In this document: positions 7,313-17,400 of the stretch, in pieces | Numbering within the stretch: the stretch's first letter is position 1 | Layout: every line of letters starts with the position of its first letter | Source of the DNA: Acetofilamentum sp. | GTDB taxonomy: Bacteria; Bacteroidota; Bacteroidia; Bacteroidales; JAADGE01 | Reading direction: 5' to 3' | Assembly (NCBI GenBank): GCA_020720705.1 | Contig: DYOJ01000002.1 | Coordinates: 1 to 24,566 of the forward strand | Length of the DNA stretch: 24,566 bases | Made by a program: the position numbers and the translations under genes | The notes under the pieces: generated by a model | Told to the model about the DNA's origin: nothing | The model's database searches: none | The model's input: the letters and a program-made list of their open reading frames with translations, nothing else

Positions 7313-9843
7313 TATTTCACTCTTTTGAGTTTAAAATCAATGACTTTGGCATCGGTAGAACTTTTTGCCGTGCATGTTGCTGTGCCTGTACCTGTTGCTG
7401 TGCAACTGAACTTGTATTTTTCGTATCCGCCGCCGTCCTCACATTTAGCTTCATTTTTTTGATTGATATTCAATGTTTTACCGGAGAACGCAAGTTGTAA
7501 ATTCGCCGAACAAGTATTCCCGTCTGCTTCGCGCATAGTTAACGCTCCGCTACCGTCTTTTTTGAAGTCAAAAAATAATTCTACGGGTTCTTTTGTGCGG
7601 ATATTATACAAATCTGTGGTACTTTGCCACTTTCCGGCTGCAAATTCAAAATCTTTGGGTGCATCCGGAATCACCAATTCTTCGCCCGATGAAGCCGTTT
7701 TGCAACCTTCTTCCAATTTACGTATTTCTTCTTGAAGGCTGTCTATTTTTGCTTTTATTTCCGGCGGACAGTCTTTTTCTGCATCGGTATTTCCAAGAGC
7801 GGCAGATAGTTGTATTAAATTTCCGATGTTTTGCGGTGAACTGAGTGAAATGCCGGTTTCTTGCAAAATCTTCTTAACTTCAGAATTTGACAAATCAGGA
7901 TTTTTTGATTTTAACAGAGCTACCGCACCGGTAACAATGGGGGCTGCCATGCTTGTGCCGTCGTAAAAGTCGTATTTGCTGCCCGGAACAGAGCTGTATA
8001 TTTGCACTCCGGGCGCACTGACAGTTGAATTATCGCCCCAATTGCTGAATCGAGCCTTATTGTTTATAGGGTCTATTGCCGAAACGTTAATGGTGTAAGG
8101 TGTGCGTTGCATCGGGTCTAAACCGATAAGCACATTGTCGTTACCTCCGGCAAGCACAATAGTTACATTATTTTTATCGGCAATCGAAAAAATTTCGTTC
8201 CACAATTGTTCTTGTTCTTTGAATTTTGTTTTGATGATATTTTCTTGAACCTCTTTTGGTTGCGATGCCATACCGGGAGGGGCAGGCATACCTAAGGACA
8301 TATTTACGACATCAGCTTTTTTTGCAATACAATACATTACGGCATCAATTACGGCAGTGGTACTCATGTTTCCGAAAGCATCGCCGACTTGAACGGGCAT
8401 AAACTTGCAACCCGGAGCAATACCTGACACGCCCGCACCGTTATCAGCCGCGCCGATGGCAGTGCCGGCAACGTGCGTACCGTGTGAGAGTTTTACGATG
8501 CCGATATTCGGTTTGTCATTATTTGCAGGAACATTGTAAGGGTTTATAATTCGTCCGCTGAGTTCTGGGTGGGAGAGGTCAAAACCATCGTCAATGATTG
8601 CAACTAACACATCCTCAGAGCCTTTTGTAATGTCCCACGCCTCATAAGCTTTCACTTTCGGATATGCCCAACTTTGGTCGGGAGCTTTAAATCCGGGGTC
8701 GCCCGGCACAAACTCACTACTGAAAATTGTTTCATCCAACACGATAAGTTTGTAGTCCGGAAATTCCGTTTTTAAATCTTTCTTTAATCGAACTTTTTCT
8801 GTATCAGGGAATTGGATATTAACCCGTTTCATTGTATTATTAAAATACACAATTTCGTAGTTTTTGTCAGGATATTTAGCCTTGAAATCTGTTGCGAATT
8901 GTTCGGTTGTTTTGGTGTCATCCGTTATCCACAAAATTAATTGATTTGACATCACTTTTCCGCCGCCGTCGGGATCTTCAATTATTTTTGTTGTATCAAT
9001 TGGCGGTATAACAGCTTCATCATCAGGCAAATGCTTTGAACCGGTAGGACTTTTTACGAAAAATAGCCATATCAGAAAAGCAAGAAGTAACAATAAAATT
9101 ATCAGCCATATCCACCAATATCGTTTGTACCAAGGTTTTTTCTGGTCTTGCGGAGGTGTTGTCGGAGGTTTTGTGTTGTCGGTTTTATCGGTTATGTTTG
9201 TTTTTTCTGTATGTATTTCAGGTTTAATTTCATTAGTTTCCTGCTGAAATTTGTCTTGCTCAATAGCGGTGGAGTGTGTTTCGGGCGGTGTTGTATTTTC
9301 TTCTATACCAGACACTTGTGTTTCATCCAATTGAGGTATGGATATTACGCTCGACTTTATTTCTGACAGTTTGTATTGCGATTTTGTTCCGTCTTTGTGC
9401 ACGAAACCCCAAGCGGCAATACAAATATTTCCGTTCTCAACAAACACGTTTTCAGCAGACGGTATCTGTGTAATATGACTTAACAATTCGCCCCAACGTT
9501 GGGAATTAATATCTGCGGATGCCGAAAGCTTTTCTGCAAATTGTTCTACATTAGAAAGCATCATTGCGACTTTCTGTTCAGCAGCTTTTCGCTCATTATC
9601 AGGTAGTTTAGATAATGGTGTTCCCTTTTTTTCAAAATTTTCCGACACCCACACGGCTTCTGTTCTTCCGTCAAGAGCATCGTCTGAAATCAGCGGTTCG
9701 GCAAAAAGATGCTTGTATTCTGCTCCCAAATTGTCATTCAGAAGGGTTTTGAGTTGCGATGCGTGGCGGAACACTGCTTTCCCATGCCAAACTGCCGGGC
9801 GTAAATCAGTGATTTTTGTTGAAAATATGGATGTTCGGGGCAT
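7312..9843 (-). CDS. Membrane-anchored subtilisin-like serine protease (S8)
   Basis: This 843-residue peptidase has a complete S8 triad: D418 in VAIIDDGFD, H454 in HGTHVAGTAIG and S631 in GTSMAAP, with oxyanion Asn N568 in LAGGND. Ahead of it lie a domain of ~160 residues shared with the next gene, a Gln/Thr/Pro-rich linker, one TM (~243-264, preceded by KKPWYKRY, so the N-terminus is cytoplasmic) and a region (~295-375) that looks like an I9-type inhibitory propeptide. The catalytic domain should be periplasmic. After it come a short coiled coil (~705-730) and a Cys-containing beta domain (~735-843, FAAGKWQSTTDLY onward). Both ends seem SrfA-like to me, as if a subtilase had been inserted into a SrfA-type frame, but that is inference. 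Substrate unknown. Confidence 0.93.
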   Translation of the reverse strand: MPRTSIFSTKITDLRPAVWHGKAVFRHASQLKTLLNDNLGAEYKHLFAEPLISDDALDGRTEAVWVSENFEKKGTPLSKLPDNERKAAEQKVAMMLSNVEQFAEKLSASADINSQRWGELLSHITQIPSAENVFVENGNICIAAWGFVHKDGTKSQYKLSEIKSSVISIPQLDETQVSGIEENTTPPETHSTAIEQDKFQQETNEIKPEIHTEKTNITDKTDNTKPPTTPPQDQKKPWYKRYWWIWLIILLLLLAFLIWLFFVKSPTGSKHLPDDEAVIPPIDTTKIIEDPDGGGKVMSNQLILWITDDTKTTEQFATDFKAKYPDKNYEIVYFNNTMKRVNIQFPDTEKVRLKKDLKTEFPDYKLIVLDETIFSSEFVPGDPGFKAPDQSWAYPKVKAYEAWDITKGSEDVLVAIIDDGFDLSHPELSGRIINPYNVPANNDKPNIGIVKLSHGTHVAGTAIGAADNGAGVSGIAPGCKFMPVQVGDAFGNMSTTAVIDAVMYCIAKKADVVNMSLGMPAPPGMASQPKEVQENIIKTKFKEQEQLWNEIFSIADKNNVTIVLAGGNDNVLIGLDPMQRTPYTINVSAIDPINNKARFSNWGDNSTVSAPGVQIYSSVPGSKYDFYDGTSMAAPIVTGAVALLKSKNPDLSNSEVKKILQETGISLSSPQNIGNLIQLSAALGNTDAEKDCPPEIKAKIDSLQEEIRKLEEGCKTASSGEELVIPDAPKDFEFAAGKWQSTTDLYNIRTKEPVELFFDFKKDGSGALTMREADGNTCSANLQLAFSGKTLNINQKNEAKCEDGGGYEKYKFSCTATGTGTATCTAKSSTDAKVIDFKLKRVK

Positions 9844-9871
9844 GGCGGAAAGGGTTAATTTGTGTATTTTT

Positions 9872-10282
9872 TTATCTCAACCAATAAAAATCTAAGTCAG
9901 AATCATGGGAAACAATATCAAATTCATGATGGTCGGTTGTGATTATTTTGGAACCTAATTCCTTTGCAGATGCCAACACAAAGGTATCAGCATAAGACAT
10001 TTTGTAGTTAATTTTGTATCGTCCCGCATTTGTAATCAAGCTTTTATCAATAATCCAAATAATCTGAATTCCAGGTTTTTCTATTGTTGAGAATAACTCG
10101 TCTGCTTTTTGTCGGTTGATTCGGGAAGTGTCGTAATAAACCTCACCCAAATTAATTGCGTGCATGAAAAAAGTGTTGTTATCATCGGAAAACAATTGAA
10201 TAACTTTTTCAGCACCAAGTTCGTTTCTCAAAAAAGTTATCAGTCCGCAGGCATCAAAAATATATTTGTTCACTGTCTCCAT
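9872..10282 (-). CDS. PIN-domain toxin (VapC-like ribonuclease)
   Basis: This 136-residue protein spans one PIN domain. The four acidic residues expected for metal-dependent RNA cleavage are present: D10 (YIFDACGLI), E47 (NLGEVYY), D99 (SYADTFVLA) and D117 (ITTDHHEFD). PIN toxins of type II toxin-antitoxin modules typically cut tRNA or rRNA and stop growth. The gene overlaps the upstream antitoxin-like gene by 13 bases, the normal arrangement. It sits on the operon strand between srfC and the subtilase, where it may stabilise the locus or be passenger DNA. The target RNA cannot be inferred. Confidence 0.9.
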   Translation of the reverse strand: METVNKYIFDACGLITFLRNELGAEKVIQLFSDDNNTFFMHAINLGEVYYDTSRINRQKADELFSTIEKPGIQIIWIIDKSLITNAGRYKINYKMSYADTFVLASAKELGSKIITTDHHEFDIVSHDSDLDFYWLR

Positions 10283-10593
10283 TTTTTTTCTTCGTTTATT
10301 TTTTCTGCCTGTTTCAATTCGGAAAATTTATCCGAATCGCTGAGGAAATCTTTATAGGAACCGCAGATTTTGTTTACTATCTGCATGTCTCTTTTTTTTG
10401 ACTTATTTTTATTCGAAAACAAATCACTCGGCAATTGATACAGTTGAAAAAAAAGTTCTTTCCATCCATTTTTTTCAACAGGAAATACTAAGAAGTATCT
10501 TCCCGTTGAGTTTTTTACTAATACCGGTTCGGTTGATTGATTGTCAAACAAGCCGAGAGCATTTTTTTGCTGAAAAATTTCTATTTCTTTCAT
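10270..10593 (-). CDS. Probable antitoxin partner of the PIN toxin
   Basis: This 107-residue protein is identified mainly by position: directly upstream of the PIN toxin and overlapping it by 13 bases. Its N-terminal half (ALGLFDNQSTEPVLVKNSTGRYFLVFPVE) has the short strand-turn-strand look of Phd/YefM-like DNA-binding antitoxins. The C-terminal part is charged and helical (FSELKQAEKINEEKKWRQ), as expected of a toxin-wrapping tail. Such antitoxins usually repress their own promoter, but I see no clear operator or -7 element in the 40 bases between srfC and this gene. Confidence 0.65.
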   Translation of the reverse strand: MKEIEIFQQKNALGLFDNQSTEPVLVKNSTGRYFLVFPVEKNGWKELFFQLYQLPSDLFSNKNKSKKRDMQIVNKICGSYKDFLSDSDKFSELKQAEKINEEKKWRQ

Positions 10594-10633
10594 GGCGACG
10601 AATTGAATACTGATTACTTTGATTTTCTACTTT

Positions 10634-13447
10634 TTACCCCTGCAACGGTCGAAGTAAATCGAACAATTTTTGTTTGATGAGTGCATCCTCGGCATTGCCG
10701 GCTTTTTCTTCAAACAAAACATTTGCGGTAAATGATTCTCTGATTCCGGTATTCCATTGGTTGAACAAGAACATACCCGGATAGTCAATATCCATGCGCA
10801 GGGCTTCGCGGGCGGGTGGCGTAACGCCGGCTTTTGAGAATATCGGGACATCCATAATTTTGGGGTAATCGGCAATTGTTTCGTCCACAAATTTCCATGA
10901 AGCGGTGTTCACAAAATCGTTAATGGTCGCTACTGATATATGAGAAACAATGTCATAGTTCGGATTACTGACGCCGAAGTTTTCAATTTCGTCTGATAAT
11001 CTGTTTGTCAATATTTTTTTCAGATTAACACGTTCTTTGCTGCGTTCAAGAGTAGAACATACTTGCATCACAACATCTTGATTCAAACCTCTGCCGGTTA
11101 TATGCGGATTGTTTTTGAGTGATATAACCTTTGAATACCAATACTCAATCAAGCGTTCGGCATACAGTTCGGCTTCTGTTTTAATTTTATCTTCGACTCT
11201 TCCTTCTAAAATATCACGAATTTTTATGCCGGATTCTTCTATTACTTCTATCATATCATCGTCTGAATCAATTCCGAAGAGTTGTTTCAGTTGGTCAATA
11301 TGCCATTGAAATTCTTTTGAAGCATCAAAAGTAATACCTATTTCCTTTAAATATTGTTTAAACGTTGTAATGCTTTGTTCGTCCGTATTTGCTTTGCCGG
11401 AATCGTTCACAATCGGAGGCGCACTTTGGAAATTCCAATATACCTCCCATGCTTCATTTTCTTGTAGGGTAAGTTGGTCGAGGAAATACCCGAAACCGTT
11501 AGATTCTTTTACCCAATTCATCATGGCGAGAAAAACTTTTGCGCCGTTCATTTTTGCTTTTCGTAATTTTGAGGCAAGGTCTCCGGAATCCACATAATTT
11601 TCGAATGCCGAAAGAACATTTTGCTTGGATTGTTCGATGAGCATTTTCAGACGTTCTGTTCTTATTTTGGGATTGCAAGTGGGTGTCAAATATTCGACAA
11701 TATAATTTATACCTCCGGTTTTTTCTGGACCTGTAGCCTCTTCCCAAGCTTTTTGCGGGTCTCGGAAATGTTTATGAACGTATTGATTGTTCATAAACGA
11801 CTGCTTTATTTGTTCCAATTGTTCCATGTATGACTCACTCAATTTCTCTTTACCTTCTGGAGTTTGTTCGTAAACACCCATTGCAAATTTGGGGTTCGGG
11901 TCTCGCAAAAGGAATGAATTTTTGAAATTAGCTTCTCGTGTTGTCCATTTTCCGGGCCACTTATCTGTGAGTGGTTGGCTCATAAAATCGTGGAAATTTT
12001 CCCACAGTCGCGAAGCCCATTTTCCGTCATGTCCGGCAGCAGATTTTTCACGTTTTGATAGTTCAAAATTGAATTTTGTCAAAACAAATAAAAGTGGATT
12101 CAATTTGTCCACCGGTGTGCCGGAAACAATGGATGCCAAGCGTGTTTCTCGTTCGGAACGTTCGTCAGGCGAACCTCCGTGTGTTCGTTGAATCCAATCG
12201 TAAAGCAGGTGGGGTATGGTTTTTACATTCTGTGGTGTATTGTCGTGGCAGTACAGCAAGGTGCTTATTTCGTGATTGAAATTATATCTGTCAAATAAAA
12301 AAGCAATTTTCCCTCGCAAAAACAATTGCAATTTTTCGATATTGTTATTTTGCAAAAACGTACTTTCAGGTGTTTTTTCACGAGAACGAGCACCCGGAAA
12401 GTCTAATACATCAGCATATTGTAAAAAAGCTCTTTGTGGGTGCTGCGATATGCTTTTTTCTAATCGTAACACGATTTCAGCAGTCAGCGCACTGAGAACC
12501 GACATGTCGGTTTGCACACTCTGCCCGCCCGACAGATACACCGGAATTGAACGTGCTGTCTCCGGTTTGAACAGTTCACGCAAGCGTTCAACGTCAATAA
12601 TTGTTTTGAACTTATCAGGTGTTGCTTCAATTCCACATTCAACTTCGGACGCAAAATTCAGATTCTCAATACCTGCCGATAATTTATTAAATAACTCTGT
12701 GAAAAAATTGCGTTTACTCCAAAATACATCAAATGCTTTCCATCTCTGATTTGAAGGTAAGTAAGGAACAATCTCAGCCAAATCGTCCCAAAAAGGAAGC
12801 ATGCCGTCAGCGATATGGTGGTTTTTAAAATTGAGTTGGATATATTCCTTGACATCATAAACTTCGTCTTCGGAAAACCCCGGGAAAATCTGACCCGTTT
12901 TAAGTCCGCGTAACTGATTGAGTGCCATTTTATAGGTTTCTGCATTGATGTATGAATCGTCAGAATAATTCATCAAATCAGAAAAATACCCGTTCGCAAT
13001 CACGCGCAAAACATCTGCTTGACTAAGCAATTTGAGTAAATAGGGATGTGCCGTATTAAACTCATAAGCGACCGTAAATCTTGATACGATTCCGGTAGCC
13101 TCTTTACCGTCTCCGGGCGGATTGATTTTTTCGATAAAATCTATGCGCTCTTGCGGGTTTGTGCCTACGATGTCTAAATCTTCGGCTTCGGGGGGTTTCA
13201 CAAGGTTTGAAACCAGATAGGATTTCCCGACTTGGCTTTGTCCGAAAATTGCAACAGCGGGGCGTTTTAGCAGGGCTGTTCTATAACGTTGTGTGTCTCG
13301 GCGATACTTTGCAAGTTGTTTATTGAGACCTAATTTATTTTCCTGCGGTACAATTTTATACAAATTTACCCAATCGGACGCTTGGGGAATTGTGCGAATA
13401 ATTGTATCGCAAAGCTGTGTCAGTTGTTGTATTTCTGGATTTATCAT
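10634..13447 (-). CDS. srfC: SrfC-family large P-loop GTPase
   Basis: This 937-residue cytosolic protein matches the putative virulence factor SrfC family (Virul_Fac). Walker A is GQSQVGKS at 69-76 in the AVAIFGQSQVGKSYLVSNLV strand-loop-helix. The family-typical INPPGDGKEATGIVSRFT segment follows at about 108-125. DFPG (349-352) is a G3-like box and LTKFN (456-460) a G4-like box with Asn in place of the usual Asp. The rest is mostly helical, so the overall design is dynamin-like, but no TM is visible. SrfC was named in Salmonella as an SsrB-regulated gene beside srfA and srfB; its biochemical role is not established. Here it is separated from srfB by one gene, 24 bases upstream. The family is secure; nucleotide preference is inference. 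Confidence 0.87.
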   Translation of the reverse strand: MINPEIQQLTQLCDTIIRTIPQASDWVNLYKIVPQENKLGLNKQLAKYRRDTQRYRTALLKRPAVAIFGQSQVGKSYLVSNLVKPPEAEDLDIVGTNPQERIDFIEKINPPGDGKEATGIVSRFTVAYEFNTAHPYLLKLLSQADVLRVIANGYFSDLMNYSDDSYINAETYKMALNQLRGLKTGQIFPGFSEDEVYDVKEYIQLNFKNHHIADGMLPFWDDLAEIVPYLPSNQRWKAFDVFWSKRNFFTELFNKLSAGIENLNFASEVECGIEATPDKFKTIIDVERLRELFKPETARSIPVYLSGGQSVQTDMSVLSALTAEIVLRLEKSISQHPQRAFLQYADVLDFPGARSREKTPESTFLQNNNIEKLQLFLRGKIAFLFDRYNFNHEISTLLYCHDNTPQNVKTIPHLLYDWIQRTHGGSPDERSERETRLASIVSGTPVDKLNPLLFVLTKFNFELSKREKSAAGHDGKWASRLWENFHDFMSQPLTDKWPGKWTTREANFKNSFLLRDPNPKFAMGVYEQTPEGKEKLSESYMEQLEQIKQSFMNNQYVHKHFRDPQKAWEEATGPEKTGGINYIVEYLTPTCNPKIRTERLKMLIEQSKQNVLSAFENYVDSGDLASKLRKAKMNGAKVFLAMMNWVKESNGFGYFLDQLTLQENEAWEVYWNFQSAPPIVNDSGKANTDEQSITTFKQYLKEIGITFDASKEFQWHIDQLKQLFGIDSDDDMIEVIEESGIKIRDILEGRVEDKIKTEAELYAERLIEYWYSKVISLKNNPHITGRGLNQDVVMQVCSTLERSKERVNLKKILTNRLSDEIENFGVSNPNYDIVSHISVATINDFVNTASWKFVDETIADYPKIMDVPIFSKAGVTPPAREALRMDIDYPGMFLFNQWNTGIRESFTANVLFEEKAGNAEDALIKQKLFDLLRPLQG

Positions 13448-13471
13448 AATGCTATTATTTTCAGTGAGATA

Positions 13472-14446
13472 TTAAATTGATTCAACGTCTGCGAATTTGA
13501 ATGTCCTACGATTTTGTTTGCGCACTACAGCATAAGAAATACCTTGTTTTATTTTGCTTCCGCCTGTGCCTTGAACACTATGCAAATTTATGTCAATTTG
13601 AGAAGATTCTTCCGGGGAAACAAAATCAAATTCTTTGAATTTTGATGAGACGAATCGTGCTACGGCATCTAACAACGCACGGCGTTGAGGTACAGATTTG
13701 TTACGGACTTGCTCCAATAAAAATCGAAGTGCATCGTCCAACAATTCTATTCCGTCCTCTTCGTCAGGGTTTCCGTACGCCAAGGGAACTGTAACCGAAA
13801 CTCGCATCCAACCGCTGATAAACGAAAGGATAAAATCATCGGTTTCTTCCGAACCATAGTCGTTTGCGGCTTCGATAAGTAATGTTTTAATTGTTTTTTC
13901 CGGATCTGTTCTGAATATTGATTCTATAACTTTGGAAAACTCAATCTTTGATGCTAATTCAATCTTTAAATTTTTATTTTCATTAAAAAGATTATCTGTT
14001 TCTGTTTCGATGGTTTTGATGTCTGATTTCAGTTGGTCTGCGAATTTCTCTTTTTCACTTATTTTCTGCAATAATATTTCATTCTCCGTTTTAAAATTCA
14101 AAAAATTATTATTCAAATTATTTTCAATCAGAATAATATCTTCATCTGTGAAATATGTATTTATCCGTTTTTCCAACCATGATTTTGAGCTTTCGTTATT
14201 CAAATTATCATCGGTACCGATGTTTATATCCTTATTGTTTTGGAGGTTTTCAAATACTTGAATTCCAAATAGTTCAATAATAATCTCCACAACATTTGTT
14301 CGATTTTCCGATGCGGTAATTGTTCTTTCTGCCGGTTGATTTTGAAGAACGACCGTTTCTTCCGATTTTTTTATCGAAATTTTGTTTTGCAAATCCGGAA
14401 TCTCGTCATTGGTATCTTCCGACGAATATTTTTTTATTCTCGCCAT
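13472..14446 (-). CDS. Coiled-coil protein with GrpE-like C-terminal region
   Basis: This 324-residue protein lies between srfB and srfC (11 and 24 base gaps). The N-terminal ~95 residues are polar and probably disordered. A long coiled coil covers about 110-175 and a helical region 185-275. The C-terminal stretch, QIDINLHSVQ (H289) followed by IKQGISYAVVRKQNRRTFKF, resembles the GrpE beta-domain pattern in which D-x-N-L-H is followed by a hydrophobic strand, a Gly and another strand. GrpE-type proteins are nucleotide-exchange factors for Hsp70, and SrfB next door has an Hsp70/actin-type ATPase fold, so a dedicated exchange factor is plausible. This is pattern reading; I know of no documented homologue. 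Confidence 0.55.
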   Translation of the reverse strand: MARIKKYSSEDTNDEIPDLQNKISIKKSEETVVLQNQPAERTITASENRTNVVEIIIELFGIQVFENLQNNKDINIGTDDNLNNESSKSWLEKRINTYFTDEDIILIENNLNNNFLNFKTENEILLQKISEKEKFADQLKSDIKTIETETDNLFNENKNLKIELASKIEFSKVIESIFRTDPEKTIKTLLIEAANDYGSEETDDFILSFISGWMRVSVTVPLAYGNPDEEDGIELLDDALRFLLEQVRNKSVPQRRALLDAVARFVSSKFKEFDFVSPEESSQIDINLHSVQGTGGSKIKQGISYAVVRKQNRRTFKFADVESI

Positions 14447-14457
14447 ATCCTTTCAGA

Positions 14458-17400
14458 TTAAAATATTGGTAATGTGAAATTTCCGGTGTCCATCCAATAG
14501 CCGTATTCATCGGGTAAGGTTTGTAAGCGAACAGAAATATCGCCCGGCATTACTTCTTCTCCGTCTTTATCCAAAATCGCTTCGATACTCTCAATTCCCT
14601 CTTTGTTTGTGTGATAATCTCTTGTCATATCAATTTTTAAGGGCATTCTGCTGCTTAGTTTTGCCGCCTTGTCCGGACTTGAAAAATCAACCTTATAAAT
14701 TGGAGTCGCAATCCAATCTTCGTCTTCTAATTGTTTCATACCCACGAGCATCGGAGAGTTGAAAACGATTGTGTTGAAATTTTTTACGGGCGTAAAATAT
14801 ATCACGTCCAAGCGCGATTTATCTCGCTCGTACTTGCCTATAAATTCCGCTGTTGATTTTTGTTTATCTTTAAGTAAACCGGTTTCAAAACGGAATCCTT
14901 CAAGTTGTCCGAGTTTGCTCATAAGCGATATGGTTGCACCAACGGCAACGCAGGTTTTAGGGTCGCGTATTCTGCCGGATGCATCGGCAAACGGATACCA
15001 ACGCCCTATGCGATAATTTCCGAGCGGAACGATACGGTCAGTAAATGTCGGCAGATATTTCAGGAAAATATCTCTTACAACAGGAAGGGTCGTCGGGCGA
15101 CCGGCAAGCAATAAATAATCCACACTGTATTGTGCAATGACGATGCTGAGTTTCTTCAACATTTTCTCCACTACTTTACGAACGGTTTCGTTTATTGCTG
15201 AGGCATTTACATCCCAAGAAATATTTCGGATATCAAATCCTTGCGCACCTCGTTTAGCAAAATTTTCATTCACATAATTGATTAAAATTGCATTCGGTGT
15301 CGGATAGTCATAGAAGAATTCTTTAAAAGTTTTTTTGATATTTTCTTGTTCGTCTATGGCATGTTGAATGAATTGATAAGACATTGTTACAGCTACTTGT
15401 TGTGCGAATTGTCGGCGCATGTGTCGTTCTTCTTCTGTTTGTCGCTGCATATCGTGTCCGAATAGGAATGACATCACATCCACCAATGCCGAACCGGAAC
15501 ACCCTTTATTTTTTGCTTCGGAGGCAATGGGCGGAAGTATCAGTGTTTCAATGATTCTGCGACTGATGTCGTCTCCGGCAAGATTGAAACCTTCCCAAAA
15601 TTCGGGGTCTGCTATAATTACGGATTCATCTTCGGGTGAAGTTTGATAAGTAGCTATCATTAAGTCAGTTGTGCCACCTCCGATGTCCACACTTGCGACT
15701 GTGAGGGCAGGTTTGTCCGGATATTGTGTTTTGCCTCTTTTTTTTCCGTTAATCTCAATAAACATACCTGTTTTATTTTTGTAGCGACGTGCAATTTCGC
15801 CATACAAAAATGTGAGCTGACTGCAAGTAGCTTCGTCATAAGCCCAATCTTTGACAAGTTTCTTTTGGTCTGGGTCAATATCTTGATTTGAAAGTGTTTT
15901 GATGTCTTTCGGGTCGGGTATTATCTCTATTTTTTCAATATCCACAAAACGCTCGTCGAACAGCTTTGAGATGGCTTTCATTGCATCTACGGCTAAATCT
16001 CGCAAAAAGAAACGTTCTTCCTGCAACATTGCAGTAGGACAAGTCAATACAATACGCCTCAAACGTCGCGGAATGCGCTCGTTTCCGTGTTTTTTCCGAA
16101 AATGATAACTGTTTGCAAAGGTGAGTGCCTGCAAAAATATTTCAACAAATACAAAGGTCATCAATGACTTACGTGAATAGTAGGGTGTGAGTCCCATTTC
16201 AGGCTCAGTTTGCCCTTTGTTTTTTGCAATTTGTTTTGCTTTGTCAAGCAATACACCGTCAGCTGTAAATAGCTCGTTTAATCCGGGAATAATTGCCCCG
16301 TTAATGGAAACATTTTTTAAGTTGTTTTTATTTGTAACTATGAACTCCCACGGAAACAAGGTTTTACGATTATCCCATAAATAGCGTTTGGGACTTGACA
16401 TTGTGAAATTTGACGATAATTTGTTGTTTACAACTATCAAACGTTTGGCTTCATCGCCGACTCGCAAAAAGCTGGGCCATTTGAACGCATCTATGTTGTC
16501 GGGGATAATTATATCACGCCCAAATTCTGCTTTTGTGAAAGCGAGCATCATGGAGAACGGGTCGGAGTAGGTTTTGCTGGGATAGGTTAAATCTCGGATT
16601 TGCAATGGAACAGCATCGGTAAAGTTAAACGGTTTGCCAATTTTTGAGGTTTCGTAAAGCAAACCGCAGGTGCGTGAGTTTCCAATATCCAGAATTAAAT
16701 CCACATCGTTTGATAGGGATGATTCGAATTGTTCGGATGAATGTAGTGAAATTTCAGGAAAGGCATTTGCCTCTCTTAATACTTTCAACAAATTGAAGAA
16801 CAATGCAATATGATAAAATTGATATGCTCTTGTTCTACTTTTGCGCTCCTCAAATTCTCGTTCGAGCCATTGTTGTACCCATGACAAACCGCAGAAGTTG
16901 AAAGTTGCATCGTCGTTGTCGGAACATTTAAAAACAGAACCCTGTTCCGCATCCAAAGCCTTTGGGATGTAATAATCCTCAGTATCAATATTTTCGGTTC
17001 GTGTATCGAAAGCCAAAATCACATAATGGGTTGTATTATCTTTGGTTCGCTCGGCTGAGGGTATTTTGCTAAACCACATGCGCGCCCATGAATACGGACC
17101 GGGATGAACTTTGTTATCGCCGGCTTTTCGGAAGTAGGGGACAGGCAACCATGCACCTTCAAAGGTTTCAAAACTTTCTAAACCTTGAACGGAATAGACT
17201 TTGTCGCCTCGTCTCTCGTTTATGTATTCAACATAATTTTCCTTGATATTGTCTTCAATGATTTTTCCCGTTTTTTTGTCAAAGGCTTCTTCATTGATAC
17301 TGTCCCTCAAAATGTATTTTTCATTTTTTTTCAACAGATACGGAAACACGAGTTCGTACTCTTTTCGACTAATGTCTTCATTTGTAATGATTTCGGCAAA

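Noticed and set aside
12276..12749. 157-codon plus-strand open frame
   Set aside because: It lies wholly antisense to srfC, which has clear motifs and family similarity. The translation shows nothing recognisable.
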